A DNA stretch of 64,000 nt from NCBI RefSeq assembly GCF_036488675.1, contig NZ_CP133148.1, forward strand, positions 124,001 through 188,000, written 5' to 3'. Numbering within the stretch: position 1 is the first letter of the stretch; the number at the start of each line of letters is the position of its first letter. Source of the DNA: Sinorhizobium chiapasense (lineage in GTDB: Bacteria; Pseudomonadota; Alphaproteobacteria; Rhizobiales; Rhizobiaceae). Below, one piece after another: positions 54,401-64,000 of this stretch. Below the pieces are notes generated by a model. The model made no database searches. It was not told the DNA's origin and worked only from the letters and a program-made list of their open reading frames with translations. A program made the translations under genes and the position numbers.

Positions 54401-56197
54401 TCAGAACGCCGCCGCGTCCAGCGCCATCAGCGTGTCGGCGCCGGTTTCGATGCGGGCCTTCCGCAGCGCCGTTTCCGGCATGATGCGCTCCATGAAGAAC
54501 CTGGCCGTGATCAACTTGCTCCTCAAATAGTCCGTGCGTTCGGTTTCTCCAGCGGCGAGCTTCTCCTCCGCCGTCTTCGCGATCCTCGCCCACATGTAGC
54601 CGAGCACGACCAGGCCGAAGAGATGCATGTAGTCGGTCGAGCCGGCGCCGGCATTGTCGGGTTTCGCCATGGCGTTCTGCATGAACCACATGGTCGCCGC
54701 CTGAAGATCGTTCAGGCCTTTCTTGAGCGCCTTCGTATAGCCCGACAGCTTCTCGTCGTTGCGGTTTTCCTCGCAGAAATCGCCGATTTCCTTGAAGAGC
54801 GCCATGACAGCGCGGCCGCCGTTCATCGCCAGCTTGCGGCCGACGAGGTCGAGTGCCTGGATGCCGTTGGCACCCTCGTAGATCATGGCGATGCGGGCAT
54901 CGCGCACGTACTGGCTCATACCGTGCTCTTCGATATAGCCGTGACCGCCGAAGACTTGCTGCGCCATGACCGTGTGGTCGAACCCCTTGTCGGTCAAAAC
55001 GCCTTTGAGGATCGGGGTCATCAGGCCGAGAATGTCGTCGGCCGCCTGGCGGTCCTCTTCGCTGTCGGAGCGGTGGGCGATATCGGATTTCAGCGCCGTC
55101 CAGAGCGTGAAGGCGCGGCCGCCCTCGTTGAAGGCCTTGATCGTCATCAGCGTACGGCGCACGTCCGGGTGGACGATGATCGGATCCGCATTCTTGTCTG
55201 GTGCCTTCGGGCCGGAAAGCGAGCGGCCCTGCAGGCGCTCGCGGGCGTAGTTGGCGGCGTTCTGATAGGCGACCTCCGCGATCGCAAGCCCCTGCATGCC
55301 AACGGCAAGACGGGCCTCGTTCATCATCACGAACATGGCGCTGAGCCCCTTGTTCTCCGCGCCGATCAGGTAGCCGGTCGCCGCGTCGTAGTTCATGACG
55401 CACGTCGAATTGCCGTGAATTCCCATCTTCTCTTCGATCGCGCCGCAGGAAACGCCGTTGCGCTCTCCGGGTTCGCCGCTGTCGTTGATCTTGTGTTTCG
55501 GAACGATGAAGAGCGAGATGCCCTTGACGCCTTCCGGGGCACCCTCGATGCGGGCGAGCACCAGATGGATGATGTTCTCAGCCATGTCGTGTTCGCCTGC
55601 GGAGATGAAGATCTTCTGGCCGGAAATCCTGTAGGAGCCGTCGCCGTTCGGCACAGCCTTGGTGCGCAAGAGGCCGAGGTCGGTGCCGCAATGCGGCTCG
55701 GTCAGGTTCATCGTACCGGTCCAGGTGCCGTCGACCATCTTCGGCAGATAGGTCCGCTTCTGTTCCTCCGAACCGTGGACGAGGATGGCGGCGATCGCCC
55801 CTTGCGTCAGGCCCGGATACATCATCAGCGACATGTTCGCGGCGGACAAGAATTCACCGACCGCCGTGTGCAGCGTGTAGGGCAGGCCCTGTCCGCCGAA
55901 TTCTTCCGGTGCCGCAAGGCCCAGCCAGCCGCCTTCGCGATAGAGGTCGAAAGCCTCCTTGAAACCGTTCGGCACGCTGACCGAGCCGTCCTCATGGCGC
56001 GTGCAACCCTCCTGGTCGCCGGTGAGGTTGATCGGGAAAAGAGCCTCTTCCGCAAGTTTGGCAGCCTCGCCGACGATCGCCGCAATCGTGTCGGGTGTCG
56101 CATCGGCAAAACCCGGCAGATTGTTGTAGCGCTCTATGCCGAGCACATCGTTGAGGATGAACAGGGTGTCGTCGACCGGGGCCTTGTAGATGGGCAT
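54401..56197 (-). CDS. Acyl-CoA dehydrogenase (FadE-type, with C-terminal extension)
   Basis: The 598-residue flavoprotein has the ACAD core: [20 protein letters not shown] and [15 protein letters not shown] flavin loop, [18 protein letters not shown] with [10 protein letters not shown], and [18 protein letters not shown]. It carries the extra C-terminal domain typical of 590-600-residue bacterial dehydrogenases. The ATG at 56197 has GAGGA upstream; the longer frame to 56647 crosses the operator. It is the first gene of the beta-oxidation operon and carries the fatty-acid palindrome 116 bp upstream. Confidence 0.94.
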   Translation of the reverse strand: MPIYKAPVDDTLFILNDVLGIERYNNLPGFADATPDTIAAIVGEAAKLAEEALFPINLTGDQEGCTRHEDGSVSVPNGFKEAFDLYREGGWLGLAAPEEFGGQGLPYTLHTAVGEFLSAANMSLMMYPGLTQGAIAAILVHGSEEQKRTYLPKMVDGTWTGTMNLTEPHCGTDLGLLRTKAVPNGDGSYRISGQKIFISAGEHDMAENIIHLVLARIEGAPEGVKGISLFIVPKHKINDSGEPGERNGVSCGAIEEKMGIHGNSTCVMNYDAATGYLIGAENKGLSAMFVMMNEARLAVGMQGLAIAEVAYQNAANYARERLQGRSLSGPKAPDKNADPIIVHPDVRRTLMTIKAFNEGGRAFTLWTALKSDIAHRSDSEEDRQAADDILGLMTPILKGVLTDKGFDHTVMAQQVFGGHGYIEEHGMSQYVRDARIAMIYEGANGIQALDLVGRKLAMNGGRAVMALFKEIGDFCEENRNDEKLSGYTKALKKGLNDLQAATMWFMQNAMAKPDNAGAGSTDYMHLFGLVVLGYMWARIAKTAEEKLAAGETERTDYLRSKLITARFFMERIMPETALRKARIETGADTLMALDAAAF

Positions 56198-56312
56198 TCG
56201 TTCCTCGCCTTTATGTCCCTTCGGGCACGCGCCAGGGTGGGGCTGCCCGATTCTCAATGCTTTGAGCGTATACCGCTGGGCGCAGTCTCGCATCGTCGGC
56301 AGGATGCTACAA

Positions 56313-56342
56313 AATTTTGACGTTTGCGTAAACGTCAAAATT
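56313..56342. promoter_or_regulatory. Palindromic operator upstream of the beta-oxidation operon
   Basis: A 30-bp palindrome with perfect 13-bp arms (AATTTTGACGTTT and AAACGTCAAAATT) around GCGT. The central 26 bp equal those of the operator at 24039-24070. It lies 116 bp before the dehydrogenase and 286 bp before podJ on the other side. Confidence 0.85.
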
Positions 56343-56627
56343 GGCGATGTTGAAAAGTTTCGCAGACGCGCCGCCCGAAGGGGAAACCCGCGCGCCGAGC
56401 GCGCGCGACAGCCGGGATCCTGACAAAACGTTAAAAAATTTAAGGTGATTAACTGCTTATTTACCACGTTTAATGAATTGTGGGTGGTGAGATGGTCAAA
56501 GCTGCAACCGGTCCCGTCCTCGCGTTGTCGTTGTTGCTTTGATCGCATCGATCGTACCGCGACCTCGGAGGCTGGATTCCTTCTTTCGCGGCTTTCGATG
56601 ATGGTCAACGACAGGGGCGAAGAGACA
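56343..56627. other. Upstream region of podJ
   Basis: No gene is seen here. The stretch 56415-56475 is AT-rich (ACAAAACGTTAAAAAATTTA) and is the likely promoter zone of podJ. An in-frame run of codons continues upstream of the chosen podJ start but lacks coding character. Confidence 0.5.
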
Positions 56628-59600
56628 ATGAACGGATCGCGATCCAATCCTCAGCGCGCAAGTAACCCGTCCTATGGCGACAGGCCGTCGCTTGATGCCC
56701 TGAACCGCACGATTGAAGGCCTCGAGGCGCGCATCGAGGGCTTGATGAGCGGGGCGGGACGCGAGGTTCAGCACCGTCAGACCGAGCGCTCGACGACGAC
56801 CAGCGACGCTGTCTCCGAAATTCTGCAGCGCCAGCGCGCTTTGAGCGCCAGCCGCGAGCGAACGTCGCTGCGCGAACGCATTGCGGCGCGAGAGGCCGAT
56901 CGCTTTTCCTCCGGCCGTGCACACGAAGACCCGCGGCCGCAGGTCGCACCGGCGCGATCAGCATCGGCTGCGGCCGACATAGCCGAAGCACTGGTCGGCC
57001 TGAGGCAGGAACTGAAGCGCGACATAAACGATGGACTCGTTCGCGAACTGAGTGCTCTGCGATCGGAAATCCGCGGCATCAAGGCCGAGGCGCAGGATCA
57101 TCTTTTCGCCGAGGACATTCGGGCAGATATGCAGCGCCTGGCGGACGGCATCCATCAGCTCGCCCGACAGGCGTCGCCTGCTCAGGCGGACGCGCTGCGT
57201 GTCGAATTCGATGGCCTGAGGGCGCTGATCGACGGCCTTGCGCGCGAAGACGGTATCCGCCGCCTGGAAGACCGCTGGAGCGGCGTCGAGGACCGCCTGA
57301 ACGCCTTTGACCGGAACCGTGACGACGAACTGGTGGCGCTCGCCTGCAGACTCGATGACATCAAGTCGCAAATCGGCGCACTGAACAACGGAGCGGCCTT
57401 CGACGTACTGGAGGAAAAGCTGCTCGCGATCGCCGATGCGATCGAGCTCTTGGGACGGCAGATGCAGCCGGATGACGGCCGCCTCGTCTCGCAGCTCGCG
57501 GATTTTGATGCACGGTTCGATGAAATCAGCCGGGCAATCGCCGTCAGTAGCCGCAGTGCAGCGGACTCTGACAATGCTTTCGTCAGTCGGCTCGAAAGTC
57601 GACTTGGCGATCTCTCGCGCCAGATCGACGAAGTCGCTCGTCCGGTCGAGGCCGGGCTCGGTGCACGGATCGAAGCGTTGACGGCGCGCATTGAGGAACT
57701 GTCGAGCGAGAAGGCGGCCGCGCGGCTCGAGGAGCGCCTCGAGGGGCTCTCGATGCTGCTCGAAAGCAACCAGAAAAATGCGCAAGCGGAACTGGCTGAC
57801 TATCTTGCCGACATTTCCCAGCGAATCGAGGCTCTGGACCAGGGCAGCGTCAACACGGCTCTAGCAGAGCGCCTCGACTATCTCGCGCGCCGGATCGATG
57901 ACCTGGGCATGCACGGGCAGCAGCCCGTGACGGACCAACGCTTCGAGCGTCTGGAAGACCGCCTCGCGGATATCGCGCAACGCCTGGAAGAAACGCATGC
58001 CGCGCCGTTCGACGACCGTGAAGCGCTGCGCAACCTTGAGTCCCAGATCGCCAACCTGTCGACGTTGATCAGCCAGCCGCGCGTCGAGGCCGGTGTGGCT
58101 CCGGTGGATTTCGAAAGCCGGATGAGCGCGCTTGAAGACTATCTGGCAACCAGCGACGAATACATTATCGAAGCAGCCCGCCAAGCGGCCGAAGCAGTCA
58201 TGGAGGCCTTTACCAAGAATGGCCCGATGCATGCCAGCGGCGACATGGCGGCAATCTCGGCGCTCGCCGAGGATCTGAGGACGCTCGAGGACCTCAGCCG
58301 TTCGACCAACGAACGCACTGCGCAGACGTTCGAAGTCCTGCATGAGACCCTTGTTCAGATTGCCGAGAAGCTGGAACTGCTCGAAGACCGCGCGCCTGTC
58401 GCTGCCGCTGTGCGGCCCGACGCAGCGATAACGCGCGACATGCCCGCAATGCCGAGAGCTGCGCAACCGGCATTCGGCAACCCTTTCGGCAATGCCGATC
58501 TCGATCATCGCGACGACGATCTCGAGCGGAATGTCCAGGTGCTGCAGGCCGAGGACGAGGCGGCTGCCGCGCCGACCTCCGCCACAGTCGATGATCTGGT
58601 GGTTGCCGAGGCGGCTTCGACGGTCGAAAGGGACGAGATCCGGGAGCCGGCGCCCGCCGCCCGGACAGGACTGCTCGCCGGGCTGACCCGTCGCTTCAGC
58701 GGAAGACGAACCGCGGTGATGCCCGAGCGTGTGCGGCAGGTGGTCGAACCCGCTCCATCGATCGACCCGTGCGAGATGCTCGCCCCTGAAGATGCCAACC
58801 AGCTGCTCGAGCCCGGCTCCGGTGCGCCGGACGTCAAGAAAATCCTCGAGCGCGTCCGCGCCGGTCAGATGGCCCGCAGCGGTCAGCCAGCCGTCGAGGG
58901 CGACAAGGCCGATTTCATCGCTGCTGCGCGCCGGGCCGCGCAATTGGCGGTCGAGGAAGCGGATACACTGAGCGGCGTGAAGGACGGCAGCGGTGCGTCC
59001 GGTGCCGGCGCCTTCGCCCGTCATCGCCGTCCGATCCTGATGGCGGTCGGTGCGGTGCTCCTGGCGATCATGTCCTATCCGCTCGTCAGCACCGTCCTCA
59101 AGGGCAAGGACATGCCCGAAATCCAGCCGGCAGCGGTGATCGAGCAGAAGGCGGGTCCGCAAGTTGCAGAAGGGAAGGCCGCGGACGACCGCCTGACGGA
59201 AACGGCCTCTGCCCCCGTCGTAAAGACACCGGCCGCGACGCCGGCGGCAAAAGCGGCGCCTGCCGCAATGGCGGCCGCCACAGCAAATGCGGCTCCGGCG
59301 ACAAAGGCCACGGCTGAGACGGCGCCCGCCGGCAGCAGCCACGCGCCCCTGCTGCATCCGGCAAGCGAACCGGCACAGGCGAGCGCATCGACCTTTCGGG
59401 TCGCTCCTGCCGTGACTGCCAAAACGGAGACATTCGAGCCGATCGCCAAGGCCGGCGACATAGTCCTTCCCGAAGGCTTTGGTCCGCCAGCTCTTGTCAC
59501 CGCCGCCAAGGGTGGTGACCCTCTGGCTTTCTACGAGATCGGCACACGCTTCACCGAAGGCCGAGGCGTCAAGGAAGATCCCGCGGAAGCCCTAAAATGG

Positions 59601-60314
59601 TATCAGCGCGCGGCGGATGCCGGCGTGATCCCGGCCGAGTACCGGCTCGCCAATCTTTATGAAAAGGGGTCAGGCGTCGCGCGCGACCCGGTCAAGGCGA
59701 AGACGCTTTATCTCAAGGCTGCCGCCGCAGGCAACGCCAGCGCGACCCACAACCTCGCGGTCATGCTCGCCAGCGGCCGCGACGGGGCTCCGGATTTCGA
59801 CGAAGCCGCCAAATGGTTCGAAAAGGCGGCGAGCCTCGGCGTTCGCGACAGCCAGTTCAACCTCGCGGTGCTTTATGCCCGCGGCAATGGCGTCAAGCAG
59901 GACCTGGAAGAATCCTACAAGTGGTTCTCGATTGCAGCCCGCGACGGCGACAAGGATGCCGGCGAAAAGCGCGACGAGATTGCCAAGGCGATGAAGCCGG
60001 AACAACTGGCGAACGCCATGGCGAAGGCCGATGCATGGAAAGTCCAGCCGGTCGACGCCAAGGCGAACACCGTCGATGTCCCCGACGCGTGGGTCGGTCC
60101 GCCGACCAAGACAGCCACGGTCGACATGACCAAGGCCGTGCGCAATATCCAGGCTATCCTCAACAACAATGGCTTCGACGCCGGGACACCGGATGGGTAT
60201 TTGGGCAAGAAAACGATTACTGCCATCAAGGCCTTCCAGAAATCCGTTGGCCAGGAACCGACCGGAGAGATCACCGACGCACTCGTCAAGGAACTCTTGA
60301 AGCGGAACTCCTAA
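56628..60314 (+). CDS. podJ: PodJ-like polarity/localisation factor
   Basis: The 1228-residue protein has a long N-terminal coiled-coil region (about residues 20-650) rich in ARIEELS and [18 protein letters not shown] repeats, a disordered acidic/Pro-Ala region, a single membrane helix near residues 800-828 ([19 protein letters not shown]), a periplasmic Ala-rich linker, Sel1/TPR-like repeats (963-1105, e.g. [16 protein letters not shown]) and a C-terminal peptidoglycan-binding domain (1167-1228). This order is that of PodJ, which marks the new pole and controls polar growth in rhizobia. ATG 56628 (MNGSRSN) is the best start. Confidence 0.9.
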   Translation: MNGSRSNPQRASNPSYGDRPSLDALNRTIEGLEARIEGLMSGAGREVQHRQTERSTTTSDAVSEILQRQRALSASRERTSLRERIAAREADRFSSGRAHEDPRPQVAPARSASAAADIAEALVGLRQELKRDINDGLVRELSALRSEIRGIKAEAQDHLFAEDIRADMQRLADGIHQLARQASPAQADALRVEFDGLRALIDGLAREDGIRRLEDRWSGVEDRLNAFDRNRDDELVALACRLDDIKSQIGALNNGAAFDVLEEKLLAIADAIELLGRQMQPDDGRLVSQLADFDARFDEISRAIAVSSRSAADSDNAFVSRLESRLGDLSRQIDEVARPVEAGLGARIEALTARIEELSSEKAAARLEERLEGLSMLLESNQKNAQAELADYLADISQRIEALDQGSVNTALAERLDYLARRIDDLGMHGQQPVTDQRFERLEDRLADIAQRLEETHAAPFDDREALRNLESQIANLSTLISQPRVEAGVAPVDFESRMSALEDYLATSDEYIIEAARQAAEAVMEAFTKNGPMHASGDMAAISALAEDLRTLEDLSRSTNERTAQTFEVLHETLVQIAEKLELLEDRAPVAAAVRPDAAITRDMPAMPRAAQPAFGNPFGNADLDHRDDDLERNVQVLQAEDEAAAAPTSATVDDLVVAEAASTVERDEIREPAPAARTGLLAGLTRRFSGRRTAVMPERVRQVVEPAPSIDPCEMLAPEDANQLLEPGSGAPDVKKILERVRAGQMARSGQPAVEGDKADFIAAARRAAQLAVEEADTLSGVKDGSGASGAGAFARHRRPILMAVGAVLLAIMSYPLVSTVLKGKDMPEIQPAAVIEQKAGPQVAEGKAADDRLTETASAPVVKTPAATPAAKAAPAAMAAATANAAPATKATAETAPAGSSHAPLLHPASEPAQASASTFRVAPAVTAKTETFEPIAKAGDIVLPEGFGPPALVTAAKGGDPLAFYEIGTRFTEGRGVKEDPAEALKWYQRAADAGVIPAEYRLANLYEKGSGVARDPVKAKTLYLKAAAAGNASATHNLAVMLASGRDGAPDFDEAAKWFEKAASLGVRDSQFNLAVLYARGNGVKQDLEESYKWFSIAARDGDKDAGEKRDEIAKAMKPEQLANAMAKADAWKVQPVDAKANTVDVPDAWVGPPTKTATVDMTKAVRNIQAILNNNGFDAGTPDGYLGKKTITAIKAFQKSVGQEPTGEITDALVKELLKRNS

Positions 60315-60317
60315 GGC

Positions 60318-60465
60318 AATTCCAGGGGGCGCGTAACGGTTTTCCGTCCGGAATAGCGTCGTTTCGAGAGCTAGCTTATTTCACTGTTTCAACGAACGAT
60401 GAAATGATCTGCAGCGCCGCGCGTCTAATCAGCGCGAAGGACGCTGTAGCACTTTGATTGCTGCG
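60318..60465. repeat. Degenerate short repeat (modules A and C)
   Basis: GCAATTCCAGGGGGCGCGTA, CGGTTTTCCGTCCGGAATAG, the ATGAAATGAT hairpin, then GCGCCGCGCGTCTAATCAGC. It lies right after podJ. The 60466-60731 stretch contains no recognised gene. Confidence 0.7.
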
Positions 60466-60731
60466 GACACCAAGCGTACGCTGCTTTCAGCAGCCGACTT
60501 CGCCGCAATAAAGCCGCAGATCGGCGCGACAGGGTTCAGGGGCGAAGTCTGGGGCCATGTGCCTGAAAAGGTTGACAGCTCCGGCCCTGGGGGCGCATGA
60601 GGAAATTTCCGCTTGTTCCTCGTCGCTGCGGGGGCGGTCGCCATACATCCCTGCTCGTGGTGAATCACTTGCCACTTTGAAACGTCGCGCCGCACGTCTC
60701 TCCGGATGTGCGCAGGAAGCGAATAAATTCT

Positions 60732-60838
60732 ACAGCGCCGTGCGTCTTTTCAGACGCACAAAGGTCGCTGTAGCGCTTTGAATTGCTGCATGTTTTTGTC
60801 CTTAAATCGGTTCCGATTTAAGGAAACATGCAGTAGGC
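60732..60838. repeat. Short repeat, module C (full palindrome)
   Basis: AGCGCCGTGCGTCTTTTCAG / CGCACAAAGGTCGCTGTAGC, then the palindrome GCATGTTTTTGTCCTTAAAT with GATTTAAGGAAACATGCAGT. It is about 90 bp before the TauE-type gene. Confidence 0.8.
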
Positions 60839-60928
60839 ATTGCACAATTCCTAAATCCATTCCGGTTAGGGATTGTGGAGTCGCAATTCCGCCCGCGTCG
60901 CGGGCCTTTGTCGTATCGAGGTTCGGCC

Positions 60929-61855
60929 GTGACGGTCTATCTGCCCATTGCAGAGTTGTCGGTGAACATACTCATCATTCTCGGCATGGGCGCGGCCGTC
61001 GGATTTCTGTCCGGCATGTTCGGCGTCGGCGGCGGTTTTCTGATCACTCCGCTCCTGATCTTCTACAACATCCCGCCGGTGGTGGCGGTGGCGACGGGCG
61101 CCAATCAGGTCGTTGCCTCGTCGATCTCCGGTGCCATTACGCATTTTCGCCGCGGCACGATCGATATCAAGCTCGGCACGGTGCTGCTCTGCGGCGGCCT
61201 CGTCGGCGCAACGCTGGGCGTCTGGCTTTTCTCGCTGTTGCGCCGAGTGGGGCAGCTCGACCTCGTGATTTCGCTGCTTTACGTCGTTTTGCTCGGTTCG
61301 GTTGGCGGCCTGATGCTCTGGGAGAGCATCGGCGCGATGCGGAAGGCCGCGAAGAACCAATCGACGCCACTCCGCCGGCCGGGGCAGCACAACTGGATCC
61401 ACGGCCTGCCGCTCAAGATGCGGTTCAAGAAATCGAAGATCTATCTGAGCGTCATTCCGGTCGCCACGCTCGGTTTCGCAATCGGCATCCTGACCTCGAT
61501 CATGGGCGTCGGCGGCGGCTTCATCATGGTGCCGGCGATGATCTACCTCCTGCGCATTCCGACGAGCGTCGTTGTCGGAACCTCGCTCTTCCAGATCGTC
61601 TTCGTCTCGGCTTACACCGTGATCGTCCAGGCATCGACAAATTACACGGTCGATATCGTGCTCGCCTTCGTGTTGATGATCGCCGGCGTCATCGGGGCGC
61701 AATATGGCGTTCGCGTCGGCCAGCGGTTGCGTGGCGAACAGTTGCGGGCGCTGCTTGCCCTCCTTGTCCTCGCCGTCGGTATCCGGCTGGCGATCGAACT
61801 CATCATTCCGCCGAAGGATATCTATTCGGTCGTTTCAGCGGGGCTCGGCTTCTGA
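60929..61855 (+). CDS. TauE/SafE-family sulfite/anion exporter
   Basis: The 308-residue membrane protein has the TauE/SafE repeat GFLSGMFGVGGGFLITPLL near residue 25 and its second copy GILTSIMGVGGGFIMVPAMI near 188, each beginning a four-helix half. The start is GTG 60929 with GAGG 8 bases upstream. It probably exports sulfite or an organosulfur anion. Its stop overlaps the next gene (TGATG), so the two are translationally coupled. Confidence 0.9.
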   Translation: MTVYLPIAELSVNILIILGMGAAVGFLSGMFGVGGGFLITPLLIFYNIPPVVAVATGANQVVASSISGAITHFRRGTIDIKLGTVLLCGGLVGATLGVWLFSLLRRVGQLDLVISLLYVVLLGSVGGLMLWESIGAMRKAAKNQSTPLRRPGQHNWIHGLPLKMRFKKSKIYLSVIPVATLGFAIGILTSIMGVGGGFIMVPAMIYLLRIPTSVVVGTSLFQIVFVSAYTVIVQASTNYTVDIVLAFVLMIAGVIGAQYGVRVGQRLRGEQLRALLALLVLAVGIRLAIELIIPPKDIYSVVSAGLGF

Positions 61856-62658
61856 TGTTCGATCTCGCGCGCCTATGCCTCGTCTTCATGGTCCTTGCTC
61901 TCGCAGCGCCGGTCGCTGCCCAGGTTCGGGAAGACGACCTCTCGGAGTTCTCGGAGAAGCTCGAGATCGGCATCTCTACGGACGAAATCTCCATCACCTC
62001 CGACTTTCGCGGGGCGGACCTGACGATCTTTGGTGCCATCGACGGGTTTGACGAGAAACTCCTCGCCCAAGGAAAGTACAGCATCATCGTCACGCTGGAG
62101 GGCCCCAAGGAAAACGCGACGGTACGCAGGAAGGAGCGAGTCTTCGGCATCTGGGTGAACACTCGTTCGATGACCTTCGAGCTGGTGCCGGAATCCTATT
62201 CGCTGTCGAGCACGCGTGACATCGAGACGATCGCTCCGCCGGGTGAAATGGGCAACATGGGCATAGGCGTAGACCATATGCGCCTGGTGCCCGTGGGCTT
62301 CGTCGGCGACGGCAGCAATCTAGGCGAGTTCCGTAACGCGTTCCGTCGGATCAGGGAGGAGAGCGGTGTTTTTCAGCGCGACCCGGGCGGAGTGCAGTTC
62401 ATCAGTTCGAGCCTGTTCAGGGCGTCCGTGCGCCTTCCCGCCAACGTGCCGAATGGCGTCCATATCGTGCGCGCCTATCTTTTCCGGGATGGCCTTTTCG
62501 TCGCCGCGAAGGCGCTGCCACTGACGGTCGTCAAAACCGGCCTCGAGCAGGCGATCACGCGCGCAGCGCACGACCAGCCCCTGATCTACGGTCTCTTTGC
62601 CGTGCTTCTGGCGATTATCACTGGTTGGGGAGCCAGCCTGCTCTTCCGCAAGGAATAG
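61855..62658 (+). CDS. TIGR02186-type transmembrane protein coupled to the TauE exporter
   Basis: The 267-residue protein has a signal peptide (LARLCLVFMVLALAAPVAAQ), a periplasmic body with SDFRGADLTIFGAIDG and RRKERVFGIWVNT, and a C-terminal helix (LIYGLFAVLLAIITGWGASLLF). This pattern and its constant link to TauE genes match TIGR02186. It is translated from an ATG that overlaps the exporter stop. Role unknown; a periplasmic partner of the exporter is likely. Confidence 0.88.
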   Translation: MFDLARLCLVFMVLALAAPVAAQVREDDLSEFSEKLEIGISTDEISITSDFRGADLTIFGAIDGFDEKLLAQGKYSIIVTLEGPKENATVRRKERVFGIWVNTRSMTFELVPESYSLSSTRDIETIAPPGEMGNMGIGVDHMRLVPVGFVGDGSNLGEFRNAFRRIREESGVFQRDPGGVQFISSSLFRASVRLPANVPNGVHIVRAYLFRDGLFVAAKALPLTVVKTGLEQAITRAAHDQPLIYGLFAVLLAIITGWGASLLFRKE

Positions 62659-62712
62659 GCCTTTATATCGACATGGGCCGCCTTCGCGTTTTCTTTTGTC
62701 CGGTGGCGGGCT

Positions 62713-62921
62713 AGAGCATCCCGCTTTCAAGTGGAATCACTGAAAGCGGATAAGATGCTCTAGAATCAAAGTGCTAGAGCGTCCTTTGTGCGTTCACTTG
62801 AACGCACGGCGCTCTAGAGCAATTCCAGGAAAAGTGTGCCACGGTTTTCCGTCCGGAATTGCACCGTCTCAAAGAGTTAGAGCATTTCGCCGTTTCATTA
62901 AAACGGCGAAATGCTCTAAGG
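62713..62921. repeat. Composite short repeat (modules B then A)
   Basis: The most complete copy: GAGCATCCCGCTTTCAAGTG, GAAAGCGGATAAGATGCTCT, GAGCGTCCTTTGTGCGTTCA, CTTGAACGCACGGCGCTCTA, then GAGCAATTCCAGGAAAAGTG, CGGTTTTCCGTCCGGAATTG and the AGAGCATTTCGCC / GGCGAAATGCTCT hairpin. It fills most of the 62659-62993 gap. Confidence 0.85.
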
Positions 62922-62993
62922 AGGGGGAAGGTATTTTGACATCGGAGCGCTGTTGAAGACGGGCGCGGCACTCCGGGCAGCAGAGGAAACTCC

Positions 62994-63230
62994 ATGAAAC
63001 CGATTTTTGTCCAGTTGCAATGCGCTCCCGGCAAGACCTACGAGGTGGCCGACGAGATCTACCGCAAGGAGATCGTGTCGGAGATGTACTCGACGAGCGG
63101 TGATTACGATCTGCTTCTGAAGATCTATATTCAGGAGGGCGACGATATCGGCAAGTTCATCAATGACAACATCGCATCGGTTCCGGGCATTTCCCGGTCG
63201 TTGACCACTTTGACCTTCAACGCCTTCTGA
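62994..63230 (+). CDS. Free-standing Lrp/AsnC ligand-binding (RAM) domain protein
   Basis: The 78-residue protein has only the regulatory ACT-like domain of Lrp/AsnC regulators (FVQLQCAPGKTYEVADEIYR and TSGDYDLLLKIYI), without a DNA-binding part. These small proteins form ring assemblies and bind amino acids or act on full-length Lrp-type partners. GAGGAAAC precedes the ATG. A strong hairpin lies 66 bp after its stop. Confidence 0.9.
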   Translation: MKPIFVQLQCAPGKTYEVADEIYRKEIVSEMYSTSGDYDLLLKIYIQEGDDIGKFINDNIASVPGISRSLTTLTFNAF

Positions 63231-63259
63231 TATCGCTTCCGGCGCGGGTTGTTTCGCCC

Positions 63260-63299
63260 TACAGCGCCGCGCGTCTTATCGGACGCGCAAAGGTCGCTG
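63260..63299. repeat. Short repeat fragment (module C head)
   Basis: ACAGCGCCGCGCGTCTTATC and GACGCGCAAAGGTCGCTG hairpin, the first half of module C. Confidence 0.6.
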
Positions 63300-63323
63300 C
63301 CTCCCTTCTTCGGGGAGGCAGCC
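63296..63323 (+). terminator. Terminator-like hairpin after the AsnC-domain gene
   Basis: Arms GCTGCCTCCC and GGGGAGGCAGC around TTCTTC, followed by CTTCCCGTACTTTT. The T-run is weak but the stem is strong. Confidence 0.6.
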
Positions 63324-63489
63324 TTCCCGTACTTTTCAATAAATTGCGCTACCAATCTCGCGCGCCGCGTCCCGCAACGGCGCCGGATGGGGCCGAAGTG
63401 CTCCTCGAATAATCTGGTTGCAAATTGAAAGCAGTTAGCTATGATGAAACTGCTTCAGTTGTGCAATCAGTTTCACGGAGAATGGAATC

Positions 63490-64000
63490 ATGGGCAAAGT
63501 CATTGTCTGGAATTTGGTCACGCTCGACGGGTACTTCGAAGGCACGAAGAAATGGGACCTCGACTTTCATAACCGTGCCTGGGGGCCGGAACTGGAAGCG
63601 CTCAGCCTGGAATTCGGAGACAAGGCGCAGGCGCTCGTCTTCGGTCGGGTCACCTATGAGGGCATGGCGGCCTATTGGCCGACGGCGGAAGGGGAGGGTC
63701 AGGTGAAGACCTATATGAATGCTCTTCCGAAGATTGTTGCCTCGCGCACGATGGAAAAGGCGGATTGGAACAACAGCCGCGTCGTTCGGGACGTCGCCGC
63801 CGAATTGCGGCGACTGAAGGGGGAGAGCGAGAAGAACGTCTATATCTTCGGAAGCGCCGACCTCGTCGCGTCGCTGTTGCCGGAGGACGTCGTCGACGAG
63901 ATCATGCTTTGCCTCGTTCCCGTGCAGCTCGGTGATGGGACGCCGTTCTTCAAGAAGGCCGTGGCCGCGAAGCGGTTCAGTCTGCTCGAGGCACGACCGC
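63490..64000 (+). CDS. RibD C-terminal/dihydrofolate-reductase-like protein (start only)
   Basis: An open frame runs from ATG 63490 to the window edge (170 codons, no stop). The peptide begins MGKVIVWNLVTLDGYFEGT and has LVFGRVTYEGMAAYWP and NVYIFGSADLVASLLPEDVV, the pattern of DHFR-like RibD C-terminal domain proteins (YyaP/YwjB type). It binds NADPH in that fold; the substrate is unknown. ACGGAG lies 11 bases upstream of the ATG. The end is beyond the window. Confidence 0.85.
   Translation, partial: MGKVIVWNLVTLDGYFEGTKKWDLDFHNRAWGPELEALSLEFGDKAQALVFGRVTYEGMAAYWPTAEGEGQVKTYMNALPKIVASRTMEKADWNNSRVVRDVAAELRRLKGESEKNVYIFGSADLVASLLPEDVVDEIMLCLVPVQLGDGTPFFKKAVAAKRFSLLEARP

Noticed and set aside
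60778..61854. Upstream extension of the TIGR02186 frame (626 codons in total)
   Set aside because: The extension runs antiphase through the TauE gene; only the part from ATG 61855 has a signal peptide and family motifs.
6385..62921. Intergenic palindromes considered as a CRISPR array
   Set aside because: Copies are dispersed, of differing length and order, and have no regular spacers or cas genes.

Overview
The window is a high-GC alphaproteobacterial chromosome segment. Gene order and content point to Sinorhizobium/Ensifer or a close Rhizobiaceae relative. The markers are frcCAK, pgi-fadD, a full pho-pst locus, gcrA-argD-argF-hslO-apaG, a SAM-II riboswitch ahead of metZ, podJ, and many short intergenic palindromic repeats (RIME-like and related mosaics). 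The species call is inference from remembered synteny, not from a search.

Layout. 1-6.2 kb: sugar and pyrimidine genes. The end of the frc fructose ABC transporter and the kinase frcK are followed by pyrC, pyrE, fructokinase and, convergently, pgi. Together these take fructose through import, phosphorylation and isomerisation to glucose-6-phosphate. 6.2-10.2 kb: a repeat cluster, fadD and an AI-2E family permease. 10.6-19.4 kb: a complete kdpFABCDE potassium-pump operon with two extra tiny membrane ORFs and a ptsN-like gene downstream of kdpE. 19.4-22.9 kb: a di-haem cytochrome c peroxidase, a FixH/YtkA-like protein, an AraC regulator, two tiny membrane ORFs and tRNA-Thr(CGT). 23.0-26.8 kb: nitronate monooxygenase, an unknown single-pass membrane protein and PPK2. 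26.9-34.9 kb: phoR, a PHO box, pstSCAB, phoU and phoB, with repeats on both sides of phoU. 35.0-43.0 kb: gcrA, arginine genes, hslO, apaG, a phosphatidyltransferase, metZ under a SAM-II riboswitch, and a double-domain dCTP deaminase. 43.2-49.3 kb: tRNA-Gly(CCC) and a run of small transport, regulatory and stress genes. 49.3-50.8 kb: a small AT-richer island with a DUF5343 gene and a HEPN (TIGR02391-type) gene. 50.8-56.2 kb: a beta-oxidation operon (acyl-CoA dehydrogenase, thiolase, FadB-like). 56.6-64 kb: podJ, a TauE/SafE exporter with its TIGR02186 partner, a free-standing AsnC ligand domain, and the start of a RibD-C/DHFR-like gene.

Points that tie regions together: (1) an identical long palindrome lies upstream of the nitronate monooxygenase and of the beta-oxidation operon, and a weaker relative lies upstream of fadD, suggesting one fatty-acid regulon. 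(2) The phosphate genes carry a textbook three-unit PHO box. (3) Four GANTC methylation sites lie within 37 bp between gcrA and argD. (4) The DUF5343-HEPN pair is the best candidate for an undescribed system: a predicted RNase-type effector translationally coupled to a winged-helix-like partner, in an island of foreign base composition.

Start codons were chosen from Shine-Dalgarno placement and family length. No database search was possible, so family names rest on motif recognition.
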